Positions 26,814 through 35,545 of a DNA stretch of 64,000 bases are shown here, piece after piece. The position numbers were made by a program, and so were the translations under genes. Source of the stretch: Candidatus Villigracilis affinis. GTDB lineage: Bacteria > Chloroflexota > Anaerolineae > Anaerolineales > Villigracilaceae. Every line of letters begins with the position of its first letter. Position 1 is the stretch's first letter. The notes beneath the pieces were generated by a model. That model was not told the origin of the DNA. It searched no databases and worked only from the letters and a program-made list of their open reading frames with translations. The stretch is from the NCBI GenBank assembly GCA_016718275.1, contig JADKEA010000026.1, forward strand, positions 1-64,000, read 5' to 3'.

Positions 26814-28220
26814 TTACGGGGCGGGTGTGATTCCGATTTCAGGGGTTGGGGAAGGTTCGAAGTTTGGTTCGGGCGTGGCGTAACTGACCACCGATTCAAG
26901 TAGCCAGCCTTCGATTTTCTGGTCATCACGAATGACGTAAACGTGCAGCCAGGTGATGCCATTTACCAGACGGAAGTCGGGGTAGATCTCGACGACCGTG
27001 CCGTTATCGAGGGTCATCAAATATTTTCCGTTGGGGGTTTGACGCAGGTTCGCGCCGCCGCCTTCATCAGCGCTGATCGTGCCTGCGATGGTTTGCAGTT
27101 CAACTGTCGCTGTGATGGTCGGTATGGATACAGCAGTGGAAGTGGCAGCCGGGGTTGAAGAAGTCTTTGTGGGAGTGGCTGCGGGCTTTGTCGCCGTAGC
27201 GGCGGTTGTGGCGGTGGATGTATTCGTGGCGTCTTCTTCTGTGGGGGTGGCAGATGTGGTCTCATCCACGGTTGGCGTGCTGGATGGTTTTGGAGTGCTC
27301 GAAGGGCGGGAAGTGTTCGTTGTTGTTGCTGGCAGGCTCGGGGTTAAAGAAGGAAGCGCTGTGGGTTGAGTCGTAGATGTGGGGGTGGCGGTATTGCCCG
27401 TTTGCGGTGTGGTGAGTGGGAAGCCGTTTCCCATCAAACTGAAAAGGGTTCCGGAAAAAACCAAAAGCATGATTCCACTGAGCATGAGTCCGCGTGTAGA
27501 GGGACGAAGTTTTAATGCAAGCAGGGTCAGGAGGCCGAGAATGCTGGCGAGCATGAAATGTGTTGCGAAGACGAGAATGCCCTGCGGCCAGATGCCATCC
27601 ACACCGGAGCCGAGGCCGAAGCCGCCTGCATTGATGGGCAGATAGAATGCATAGGCGATGATGACGCTCGGCAAAAATGGTTTGCTTTCGGAACGTACGA
27701 AAGATGCAACAAGCGTGATCGCGCCGATGGCGAGTACGAAGAGTTCCTCGGGCCATAGCCGCGCATGGATAAAAACGTTGGTGAGCGTGATCGGTAAAAA
27801 GAGTCGCGCCGCAAAACCCGCAAGCAGACCGCCGATAAAAACAATAACGGCGCTGACGAGCAGGCCCATCAATGTTTGAAATAGAAAGCGGGGTGACCCC
27901 GTGAGGCTGGCGAGCAGAAAGCCCACCCAGGGTGTCATGAGCGGCGTGACGAGAATGCCCAATAAAAGGATGGCTTGTGAATCGCGCAGGAAGCCCAGCC
28001 CGAGGATCGCTCCGCATGCCAGCGAAAAAATGAACAACTCGATCGATGGATAGGCGCGGCGTGAAAGCTCGGAAATCAGCGCGGCCTGCCCCTCTGCATC
28101 GGTGGGGATCATGTCGCGGCGAGTCGCCCGCCTGCGGCGCGGCCGCGGGGGAAGCGAGTTCATATCTTGTGAGGGCGGAGTTGGCTCGGTGGGGATGATG
28201 GGTTCTTCAGATAATGACAT
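26814..28220 (-). CDS. DUF389-like membrane protein with Thr/Ser/Pro linker and SH3b domain
   Basis: 468 residues. A basic cytoplasmic start (PRPRRRRATRR) leads to about eight membrane helices (residues 60-285) with LLGILVTPLMTPWVGFLLAS, which resembles the DUF389 core. Next is a low-complexity linker of about 110 residues, almost only Thr, Ser, Pro and Ala (residues 285-390), likely extracytoplasmic and possibly glycosylated. A bacterial SH3 domain follows (ANLRQTPNGKYLMTLDNGT... WLHVYV...GWLLESVV), a fold that often binds cell-wall or protein ligands. The combination suggests a membrane anchor that displays an SH3b domain on a stalk. Function unknown. Confidence 0.8.
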   Translation of the reverse strand: MSLSEEPIIPTEPTPPSQDMNSLPPRPRRRRATRRDMIPTDAEGQAALISELSRRAYPSIELFIFSLACGAILGLGFLRDSQAILLLGILVTPLMTPWVGFLLASLTGSPRFLFQTLMGLLVSAVIVFIGGLLAGFAARLFLPITLTNVFIHARLWPEELFVLAIGAITLVASFVRSESKPFLPSVIIAYAFYLPINAGGFGLGSGVDGIWPQGILVFATHFMLASILGLLTLLALKLRPSTRGLMLSGIMLLVFSGTLFSLMGNGFPLTTPQTGNTATPTSTTQPTALPSLTPSLPATTTNTSRPSSTPKPSSTPTVDETTSATPTEEDATNTSTATTAATATKPAATPTKTSSTPAATSTAVSIPTITATVELQTIAGTISADEGGGANLRQTPNGKYLMTLDNGTVVEIYPDFRLVNGITWLHVYVIRDDQKIEGWLLESVVSYATPEPNFEPSPTPEIGITPAP

Positions 28221-28428
28221 GTTGGTTCTAAATGTTGTGCCCTGAAATGGTCGGGTGAATCATGATGTTCCATTATACAGGGGATGAATGGAGAGTGGGA
28301 GGTGGGAATTGATTTGTCATGGAATTACATGGAGGGTACCAAAGAACCAGCCCCGCACCTTGACGAAATGTTTTCTGAATCATAAAGTTAAGGTTGAAGC
28401 GGGTAAATTTATTTCAAGGATGGTAACC

Positions 28429-29637
28429 ATGTTGGATGGTTTCTTCAGTTTGCGCTGCCCCGATTGCGGGGGAAAAATAAAAGAGGAGGAAAGGTATTGT
28501 CCGCACTGCGGGGTGGACCTGGATGCGCCGATCGCACCCACCGAAAGAGGCCCGGGCGACAATGAGAACAGTCCCGCCCGACAGCATTTCAAAGCTGCAC
28601 AGAAGGGATATGAAATTACCACAGAGGCAGGCTTGCGCGATGCGCTCATCAATTGCGACCTGGCGCTTCAGTATGACCCGAATTTTGCCGATGCCCACAA
28701 CCTGCGCGGATTGGCCCTCGATGAGATGGGGCGGATCGAAGAAGCCATTGCGGCCTACCGCAAAGCACTGCAATTGAATCCCGACCTTGGCGAAGCGCGC
28801 ATCAATCTTGAAGATGCAGAGGCGGAATTGGCCAACCAGTCTGTGCCTGAATTGGTGAATCAATCCATCGGTTTCATCGAAGAAGGTGAGCCGCGAAGCA
28901 GCGGCTCTGGAAAATATATTATGTGGATACTGGCGGCATTGATGGTCTCTTACGCGTTGCTTTTTGGATTTACCCAGATTCAAAAATTCGCCAATGCCTA
29001 CCTGCTGCCAAAGACCACGGTCGTGTTTATTTCCGATGTGCCTGACGGCGTCACTGTGGAGCAGGCAGACCTTGAAAAAGCCGCGCAGGTTCTTTCAGAA
29101 CGCAGTGAACGGCTTGGGTATTCCAACGTCACATTTGAAGTTTCCACGGCTGGTGAGATCGTGGGGATGATTCCTGTCACTGTGGATGCTGTGAAATTTG
29201 CCGAACAGGTGGGTGATGTGGGGATTTTGGAGTTCGTGGATTTTGGCGATAGTCCCGTATTGGCTGGAGATATCGTCCGCACGGACCTGGATAGCAAGTA
29301 TCTGCCGCAAGTTGACGGGCAGGAGTGGCATACCGTGATGTCGAACGAAGGTATTTTGGCGGCAGAGGCGCATCGCGCTCAGATTGGCAATGAGTTCCAA
29401 ATCGGCTTTGCGCTCACCACGGAAGGCACGCAGATCTTTTTGGACTATACCTCCAAAAACGTCGGTAAATTTCTCGGGATCGTTTTAGACAAGGTGGTGA
29501 TCTCGGTTCCGCGCATCAACCAGCCGATCACCGATGGGCAGGGATTGATCTCGGGAGCCTTCACTGAGAAAGAGGCGCAGGAGTTGGCGGTCATATTGCA
29601 GACGAAACCACTGCCATTCCCCGTGCGGCTACGATAG
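28429..29637 (+). CDS. Zinc-ribbon, TPR and SecD-head-like membrane protein
   Basis: 403 residues. A zinc ribbon at the start has two Cys pairs (CPDCGGKI...YCPHCG). A TPR region at about 50-135 (LALQYDPNFADAHNLRGLA, AIAAYRKALQLNPDLGEARI) follows. One membrane helix (MWILAALMVSYALLFGF) lies near 165-185. The outer part, about 190-400, resembles the SecD periplasmic P1 head (ISVPRINQPITDGQGLISGAFTEKEAQELA is a SecD hallmark), here without SecD's channel helices. So it may help export or fold proteins in the envelope; this is inference. ATG 28429 has AAGGA 9 bases upstream, ATG 28420 is an alternative. An DUF4377 lipoprotein gene follows after 8 bases. Confidence 0.82.
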   Translation: MLDGFFSLRCPDCGGKIKEEERYCPHCGVDLDAPIAPTERGPGDNENSPARQHFKAAQKGYEITTEAGLRDALINCDLALQYDPNFADAHNLRGLALDEMGRIEEAIAAYRKALQLNPDLGEARINLEDAEAELANQSVPELVNQSIGFIEEGEPRSSGSGKYIMWILAALMVSYALLFGFTQIQKFANAYLLPKTTVVFISDVPDGVTVEQADLEKAAQVLSERSERLGYSNVTFEVSTAGEIVGMIPVTVDAVKFAEQVGDVGILEFVDFGDSPVLAGDIVRTDLDSKYLPQVDGQEWHTVMSNEGILAAEAHRAQIGNEFQIGFALTTEGTQIFLDYTSKNVGKFLGIVLDKVVISVPRINQPITDGQGLISGAFTEKEAQELAVILQTKPLPFPVRLR

Positions 29638-29645
29638 AGGATTTC

Positions 29646-29990
29646 ATGAAAAAGATGTTTTTGATTTTGACGCTTGCCATCTGTTTTGCCGTCCTTTTTT
29701 CGGCGTGCAGTGACGGCTCACAAACCAGCACGAGAGAGATCACCCTGTTCGTCGGTCCGCAGCAGGTGGATTGTCCGAGCGGCCCGCAGGGGAAATGTCT
29801 TCAGGCGAAGTATTCGGCAGACGACACCGATTGGATAAATTTCGGCGATGTCATTTATGGCTTTGAATGGGAAGCGGGGTATGAATACGAATTACACGTC
29901 CAGGTCACCGAGAGCCAGCCGAAAAATTCCGATTTTATCTTTCTCTCGTTCGAGTTGATTGAAGTGGTGAGCAAAACACGGGTGGAATAA
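29646..29990 (+). CDS. DUF4377-domain lipoprotein
   Basis: 114 residues with a lipoprotein signal (ICFAVLFSAC). The mature part has the DUF4377 pattern: Val-rich first strand, a DC...KCLQ pair of Cys, an aromatic W-x-x-F region, then GFEWEAGYEYELHVQV. Members are small envelope proteins of unknown role, often beside HslJ/META proteins. It lies 8 bases behind the zinc-ribbon/SecD-like gene and is almost surely in the same transcript, which ends at the hairpin at 30010-30050. Confidence 0.85.
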   Translation: MKKMFLILTLAICFAVLFSACSDGSQTSTREITLFVGPQQVDCPSGPQGKCLQAKYSADDTDWINFGDVIYGFEWEAGYEYELHVQVTESQPKNSDFIFLSFELIEVVSKTRVE

Positions 29991-30009
29991 GTATATTTGA
30001 TGCTCGATC

Positions 30010-30050
30010 AAAGAGACGGTCACCTTCGCGAAATGAGTGACCGTCTCTTT
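30010..30050 (+). terminator. Rho-independent terminator
   Basis: Perfect arms AAAGAGACGGTCAC (30010-30023) and GTGACCGTCTCTTT (30037-30050). It closes the SecD-like/DUF4377 operon ahead of the MarR promoter. Confidence 0.85.
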
Positions 30051-30090
30051 ATATTCCCAATTCTCTAATATTTCTCTAACGCAGGCCCTC

Positions 30091-30151
30091 TTGACGAATA
30101 CTTAACTCACGTATACAGTTAAGCTCGCTTAACTAAAAAGAAGGCTTAACT
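30091..30151 (+). promoter_or_regulatory. MarR-operon promoter with inverted-repeat operators
   Basis: A -35-like TTGACG (30091-30096) and a -10-like TATACA (30112-30117) frame the inverted repeat CTTAACT (30101-30107) and AGTTAAG (30117-30123). CTTAACT recurs as half-sites at 30129 and 30145, up to the MarR start at 30152. Repressor bound here would cover the promoter, as expected for MarR autoregulation. Confidence 0.65.
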
Positions 30152-30610
30152 ATGACTAAACCAGTACAGATCAATCAATCTTTGCGCGCGTGGATGGATG
30201 TGTTCATGCACCGCTCCATGCGTGGGTGGAATCAATTCGCCAAATCCACGGGGCTATCGATGCCGCAATTCAGCATCCTGATGCAGCTGCATTACAAAGG
30301 CGTATGTGGACTCTCTGAGATCAGCGAGCGATTCGACGTCAGTGCCGCGGCTGCCAGTCAACTGGCGGAAAAGCTCGTGCAGAGTGGATACCTTGAACGC
30401 GCTGAAGATCCCAGCGACCGCCGCGCTAAATTGCTTCGTCTCTCGAGTAGCGGCGAAAAGCTGGTGAGTGAAGGCATTCAGGAGCGTTACCGCTGGATGG
30501 ATGAAGTCACCTCAAAATTGAGCACTGAAGATTCCGCAAAAGTAGCAGAGGCATTAAATATTCTTACAAATGCCGCCCGCGAAATGGACACAAGAAAAGG
30601 AAACACATGA
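30152..30610 (+). CDS. MarR-family transcriptional regulator
   Basis: 152-residue winged-helix protein. The core has ISERFDVSAAAASQLAEKLV as recognition helix region and the wing YLERAEDPSDRRAKLLRLSS with the D-x-R-D/RR motif typical of MarR. MarR proteins repress adjacent genes until a small ligand binds. The gene's last bases overlap the next start (ATGA at 30607-30610), so it is translationally coupled to the SDR and, through that, to the two ABC exporter genes. Repeated CTTAACT boxes in its promoter suggest autorepression of the whole operon. A drug or lipid-related inducer is a guess from the context. Confidence 0.93.
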   Translation: MTKPVQINQSLRAWMDVFMHRSMRGWNQFAKSTGLSMPQFSILMQLHYKGVCGLSEISERFDVSAAAASQLAEKLVQSGYLERAEDPSDRRAKLLRLSSSGEKLVSEGIQERYRWMDEVTSKLSTEDSAKVAEALNILTNAAREMDTRKGNT

Positions 30611-31461
30611 AGGATATGGTTTTGAAAGATAAAGTTGCCGTCATCAGCGGATTGGGCCTTGCCATCGCGCAGACATACGCTCGTGCAGGCGCGAAAGTGG
30701 TCATTGCCTCGCGCACGCCTCACGCCGTGGACCTGGCAGTTGATTCGCTTCGAGCAAGCGGGTACCAGGCGACAGGCTTAGCCTGCGATGTGGCCGATAT
30801 GGCTCAAGTGGAGGCACTTGCCCAACATGCCATCCAAACGTTCGGCAGAATGGATATTTGGGTTAACAATGCAGGACTCTCCGCACCGTATGGTCCCACT
30901 GTCCATATTCCCCGCAGGGATTTTATAACCGTTATCAATACCAACATTATCGGTACTTACAACGGATCAATTGTTGCCATGCGCCATTTTCTCGCGCAGA
31001 AAAGCGGAAAGTTGATCAACCTGCTCGGGCGCGGTGACAAAGGCTCCATTGCTTTGCAGAACGCATACAGTTCCAGCAAAGTTTGGGTGCGCAACTTTAC
31101 AAAGACCCTTGCAAATGAATACAGAAACAGCGGTGTGGACATCTTCGGTTTCAACCCGGGATTGGTGAGAACGGAAATGCTCAGCAACGTCCACGCGGTT
31201 GTGGGCTATGAAGAGCAGATGAATCCACTGCGATTTGTAGCCATGCTTTGGGGGAATGATGCCGATGTCCCCGCCGAAAAAGCCTTGTGGCTCGCCTCCC
31301 CCGCTACTGATGGAAAGAACGGAACCATGGTCACGGTCTTGACCAAACGGATGATGCTTTCCCGTTTGATCGCCCTGCCATTCCGTAAATTATTAAACCG
31401 CTCCACCGAATTGCTGCCTCTTAATGTTACATCTGTTAAATCAGCGATCAGTGGAGATTAG
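30607..31461 (+). CDS. Short-chain dehydrogenase/reductase with a shortened cofactor loop
   Basis: 284 residues, Rossmann-fold oxidoreductase. The family's NNAG (residues near 92) and catalytic YSSSK are present, and FNPGLVRTEM follows as usual. At the N-terminus, however, VAVISGLGLAIAQTYARAG lacks about four residues compared with the canonical TGxxxGxG loop (normally like VITGASRGLGLAIA). Loss of 12 bases in frame would explain this and should weaken NAD(P) binding. It overlaps the MarR gene by ATGA and lies 12 bases before the ABC gene, so it belongs to the same operon. The substrate is unknown. Confidence 0.88.
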   Translation: MKDMVLKDKVAVISGLGLAIAQTYARAGAKVVIASRTPHAVDLAVDSLRASGYQATGLACDVADMAQVEALAQHAIQTFGRMDIWVNNAGLSAPYGPTVHIPRRDFITVINTNIIGTYNGSIVAMRHFLAQKSGKLINLLGRGDKGSIALQNAYSSSKVWVRNFTKTLANEYRNSGVDIFGFNPGLVRTEMLSNVHAVVGYEEQMNPLRFVAMLWGNDADVPAEKALWLASPATDGKNGTMVTVLTKRMMLSRLIALPFRKLLNRSTELLPLNVTSVKSAISGD

Positions 31462-31473
31462 GAAAGGAATCTT

Positions 31474-33429
31474 ATGCAAGCAACTCAATTAAGAAAAATA
31501 ACCCAGCGCCGTCCTGAGCGGACAAAGTCCAAGGGCGGCATGGGACGCGCGATCAAATATCTGACAAGTTACAAACGTCAGGCTGCGCTTCCCTATTTAT
31601 TTCTCATCATCGCCACGCTTTCACAACTGGCCGTGCCGAACATGATCCGCCGCGTCATCGATGCGGTGACCAGCGGCTATATTGCCGATCAGATCCTGGG
31701 CGCGTTGGAAAAGATCCCCGCCGGGTTTGTCGGCGCGGCAGTACCCAAGATCCTGGATGTGATGCAGTATCCTGCCGAATGGACGGCAGACCAGCTCAAG
31801 GTCCAGTTGGAGGCGGATTTCAATAATGCGCCGCAACTGCTGATCAACGCCATCGTCGCCATTCTCGTCTTCGCAGTCCTGCGCGGCGTCTTCGCCTTTT
31901 TGCAGGCATACTGGGCCGAGAAAAATTCGCAGGCGGTTGCGTATGATCTGAGAAACGATCTGTATTCCAAGATCCAGACGCTTTCGTTTTCATATCACGA
32001 TAAGAACCAGACGGGACAGTTGATGATCCGCGCCACAGACGATGTGGAAAAAGTGCGCCTCTTTATCGGGCAGGGGCTGCTTCAACTCGTCGGGGCATTC
32101 ATCCTACTTGTTGGAACGATCATCATTCTGTTCTCGACGAATGCTCCGCTGGCCTGGTCGGTGATGCCGATCCTGCCTGTGGCGCTGGTGCTGTTCGTCT
32201 TCTTCGCGGGCGCAAGCCGACCGATGTTCGCGCAGGTGCAGCAAAAGCTTTCAGCATTGAATACGGTCTTGCAGGAAAACCTCGCAGGGATCAAGGTCAT
32301 CAAGGCATTTACGCGCGAAAGACAACAGCAGGAAAAATTCAAGGCGCGCGCCGATGACACGATGGAACAAGCCATCAAACTTTCACGCTTGTTCACCTTC
32401 ATGTTCCCGCTTGTGTTCATGATCGCGAACCTCGGTCAGGCCGCCATTTTATATGTGGGCGGCAAGGCGATCATGGCAGGGACGTTGAGTCTCGGCGAGT
32501 GGCAGGAATTCTCGATGTATTTGATGTATCTTTTCATGCCGATCATGATGATGGGCATGATCATCACGCAGTTCGGCCAGGCATCTGCATCTGCCGACCG
32601 CATCTTTGAGATCCTCGATGCCAAGAATGACATCACCGACAAACCCACTGCAAGCAAACTCCCTGCAGTGACTGGCAATGTTAAATTTGAAGATGTCACC
32701 TTCCGCTATTTCGGCGGCGGCGACCCTGTACTTTCCAATGTGACGTTTGAAGCCAAATCAGGCGAGACTATTGCGTTGCTCGGCGCGACAGGTTCAGGCA
32801 AGACGACCATTATCAATTTGCTGCCGCGCTTCTATGACCCAACCGAAGGCAGGATCACCATCGACGGTCACGACCTGCGCGATGTGACTCTCGAATCATT
32901 GCGCTCACAGATCGGTATCGTGCTCCAGGAAACCACCCTGTTCAGCGGAAGCATCCGCGACAACATTGCCTTCGGCAAACCCGATGCCTCACAGGAAGAG
33001 ATCGAAGCCGCCGCACAAGCCGCACAGGCGCATGACTTCATCATGTCCTTCCCTGAAGGCTATAACACTCATGTTGGCGAACGCGGCACAACCTTATCTG
33101 GCGGACAAAAACAACGCGTCGCCATTGCCCGTGCCCTGCTGCTCAACCCGCGCATTCTCATCCTCGATGATTCGACTTCATCCGTTGACCTCAACACCGA
33201 AGCCGCCATTCAAAGCGCGCTCGATATCCTCATGAAGGGACGCACTTCCTTCGTCATCGCACAGCGCATCAGCACCGTGATGAATGCCGATAAGATCCTC
33301 GTCCTCGAAAAAGGCAAGGTGGTTGCAATGGGCAAACACGCAGACTTGCTGGAAGACGATCCCATTTACGCGGAAATTTATAACTCACAGATCTTGGCTC
33401 ACGAACATGAAAAGGAAGGTGCATTATGA
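31474..33429 (+). CDS. ABC exporter half-transporter with degenerate Walker B (first of a pair)
   Basis: 651 residues, six-helix exporter domain (about 30-370) then an ATPase (about 400-640). Walker A is GATGSGKTT and the signature is intact (LSGGQKQR), but Walker B reads ILILDDSTSS: Asp replaces the catalytic Glu. It overlaps the next gene by ATGA (33426-33429), whose protein has the opposite defect. The two therefore form a heterodimer with one hydrolytic and one degenerate ATP site, as in TM287/288 or BmrCD (family knowledge). An unusual insert of about 60 residues between the first two helices is predicted. Drug or lipid export is likely; the MarR gene upstream supports inducible efflux. 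Confidence 0.93.
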   Translation: MQATQLRKITQRRPERTKSKGGMGRAIKYLTSYKRQAALPYLFLIIATLSQLAVPNMIRRVIDAVTSGYIADQILGALEKIPAGFVGAAVPKILDVMQYPAEWTADQLKVQLEADFNNAPQLLINAIVAILVFAVLRGVFAFLQAYWAEKNSQAVAYDLRNDLYSKIQTLSFSYHDKNQTGQLMIRATDDVEKVRLFIGQGLLQLVGAFILLVGTIIILFSTNAPLAWSVMPILPVALVLFVFFAGASRPMFAQVQQKLSALNTVLQENLAGIKVIKAFTRERQQQEKFKARADDTMEQAIKLSRLFTFMFPLVFMIANLGQAAILYVGGKAIMAGTLSLGEWQEFSMYLMYLFMPIMMMGMIITQFGQASASADRIFEILDAKNDITDKPTASKLPAVTGNVKFEDVTFRYFGGGDPVLSNVTFEAKSGETIALLGATGSGKTTIINLLPRFYDPTEGRITIDGHDLRDVTLESLRSQIGIVLQETTLFSGSIRDNIAFGKPDASQEEIEAAAQAAQAHDFIMSFPEGYNTHVGERGTTLSGGQKQRVAIARALLLNPRILILDDSTSSVDLNTEAAIQSALDILMKGRTSFVIAQRISTVMNADKILVLEKGKVVAMGKHADLLEDDPIYAEIYNSQILAHEHEKEGAL

Positions 33430-35429
33430 TGCACGGACGCGCAGGTGAATTTTTGAAAGGGGAAACCAGCAAGCCGCGCAATGTCAGCGAGACCCTCGCG
33501 CGCCTTGGCGGTTACTTTGGCCGCTTTTGGTTCATGCTGACTCTTGCTGTGCTCTTCGTCATCACAGCCACATGGACTCAAGTGACCAGCCCCGAATTGA
33601 TCGGACAGGCGACGGACTGTTTCCTCGTTCCCAGCGGAAGCAACCCCTTCGCTTCATTCGCACCGACAGAGGCTTCTGAAACCCAAACAGAATCTTCCTG
33701 TTGGCTCGCTTCAGACCCTGCCACCCTCACAGGGAGACAATTATTCCTGAACAAACTCTACGCGACGGGCGGCTACACTCTCCCCGATATTGCCACGGCA
33801 ACGGTCGAACAGCGTACCGAGGGTTTGGTCCGCTTGATCGTGTTCATTGTCATCCTTTTTGTAGCAGGCTCCCTGCTCAACGGCTTGACCTTCTTCACCA
33901 TGTCGTGGACAGGCCAGCATGTGCTTCGTCAAATGCGTGTGGAAGTGTTCGAGCAGCTGCATCGCCTCTCGCTCAGCTATTATGCCGAGCATGAAGCAGG
34001 CGACCTGATGAGCCGCATCACCAACGATACATCCGCCATTGAACAGGCATTCTCGTTCGCGCTGGTCAATGTGTTCAGCGGAATCCTGCTGTTGGTCTGG
34101 GTATCCTACAACATGATCACGGCGAACCTGCCTTTCGCTTTGTTGTCACTGATCGTGGCGCCGCTCATGTTCATTGCAACCTTTTACTTCTCCGAACAGG
34201 CGCGCAAGGCATTTAGAAAATCACGCGAAGAGATCGGCAACGTCAATGCCGAATTACAGGAATCCATTGCGGCTGTGCGTGAAGCACAAGCTTTCAACCG
34301 TGCGGATGAAAATATCGAGAACTTCAAGGAAGTCAACGCCGCCAACCGCGATGCGAACGTACGCGCGGTTTCATTTACTTCCGCACTCGCACCGGCTTTG
34401 GAAGCATTGTCTTATGTCTCGCTTGCCATCGTCACTGGGGTGGGTGGATGGTATCTGCTCAAAGGCGGAACCTTCCTCGGCTCTGCGGTCACGCTCGGCC
34501 TGGTCGTGACCTTCCTCGCGTACGTCCAGCGCTTCAACCAGCCGATCCAACAGATCGCCGTGTTGTGGACGAATATCCAGAACGCCATCGCAGGCGCGGA
34601 GCGCATCTTCACCATCATCGATGAAAAACCCGCTGTGACGGACAAGCCCGAAGCGAAGGATATGAAAGAGATCAAGGGTCTCGTTGAGTTCGAGAATGTT
34701 TCGCACGAATATGAAGACGGCGTTCCCGTTTTGAAAGGTGTCTCATTCACCGCGAATCCCGGCCAGACCTTTGCCATTGTCGGCCCCACGGGCGCAGGCA
34801 AGACGACCATTATCAATTTGCTCCCGCGCTTTTACGATGTGACCGAAGGCTCCGTCAAAATTGACGGCGTGGACGTGCGCGACGTGAAAACAGAATCCAT
34901 CCGCAGGCAGGTTGGCATCGTCTTGCAGGATACCTTCCTGTTCTCTGCATCGGTCTTTGACAACGTCCGCTTTGGACGCCCCGATGCAACCGATGAAGAA
35001 GTGATGGCGGCGATCAAACTCGCCAATGCTGATACATTCATCGAACGTCTGCCCGAAAAATATGACACCGTCCTCGGTGAACGTGGTTCAGGGCTGAGCC
35101 AGGGTCAGCGCCAGTTGTTGTCCATTGCACGCGCGGCTCTCGCAGACCCGAGAATTCTCATTTTGGATGAAGCAACTTCCAGCGTAGACACAAGAACCGA
35201 GCGTCTCATCCAAAAGGCTTTCGATAAACTCCTGAGCGGTCGCACCTCCTTCGTCATCGCGCATCGCCTGTCCACTATCCGTAATGCAGATCAAATTCTT
35301 GTGCTGAAGGCTGGGCAGATCATTGAGCGCGGCAGGCATGACGAGCTGCTCGAAAAGAAAGGCTTCTACTACGACCTGTACATGAGTCAATTCAAAAAAC
35401 AGGAAGAATTGGAAGCAGTGACAGCATAA
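33426..35429 (+). CDS. ABC exporter half-transporter, catalytic partner (second of a pair)
   Basis: 667 residues with a six-helix domain and a C-terminal ATPase. Walker A is GPTGAGKTT; Walker B is ILILDEATSS with the catalytic Glu; the signature is LSQGQRQL, degenerate against LSGGQ. Together with the preceding gene this gives one complete and one defective ATP site. A segment of about 65 residues after the first helix (from TDCFLVPSGSNPFASF through to the second helix) lies outside the membrane and contains two Cys, an unusual insert that may form a disulphide-stabilised loop. It ends the MarR operon; a strong terminator follows at 35435. Confidence 0.93.
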   Translation: MMHGRAGEFLKGETSKPRNVSETLARLGGYFGRFWFMLTLAVLFVITATWTQVTSPELIGQATDCFLVPSGSNPFASFAPTEASETQTESSCWLASDPATLTGRQLFLNKLYATGGYTLPDIATATVEQRTEGLVRLIVFIVILFVAGSLLNGLTFFTMSWTGQHVLRQMRVEVFEQLHRLSLSYYAEHEAGDLMSRITNDTSAIEQAFSFALVNVFSGILLLVWVSYNMITANLPFALLSLIVAPLMFIATFYFSEQARKAFRKSREEIGNVNAELQESIAAVREAQAFNRADENIENFKEVNAANRDANVRAVSFTSALAPALEALSYVSLAIVTGVGGWYLLKGGTFLGSAVTLGLVVTFLAYVQRFNQPIQQIAVLWTNIQNAIAGAERIFTIIDEKPAVTDKPEAKDMKEIKGLVEFENVSHEYEDGVPVLKGVSFTANPGQTFAIVGPTGAGKTTIINLLPRFYDVTEGSVKIDGVDVRDVKTESIRRQVGIVLQDTFLFSASVFDNVRFGRPDATDEEVMAAIKLANADTFIERLPEKYDTVLGERGSGLSQGQRQLLSIARAALADPRILILDEATSSVDTRTERLIQKAFDKLLSGRTSFVIAHRLSTIRNADQILVLKAGQIIERGRHDELLEKKGFYYDLYMSQFKKQEELEAVTA

Positions 35430-35434
35430 TTTTG

Positions 35435-35466
35435 CAGGGACACGGCGCCGCCGTGTCCCTGTTTTT
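35435..35466 (+). terminator. Rho-independent terminator
   Basis: Perfect arms CAGGGACACGG (35435-35445) and CCGTGTCCCTG (35451-35461), 5-base loop, then T6. It ends the MarR-SDR-ABC-ABC operon. Confidence 0.92.
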
Positions 35467-35545
35467 TGTGGTTAAATTGGATTCAGGAGAACCACCATGC
35501 TGAATCTGAATCCAATGCCTTTGCAGAACACGGACATGCCGTTTT

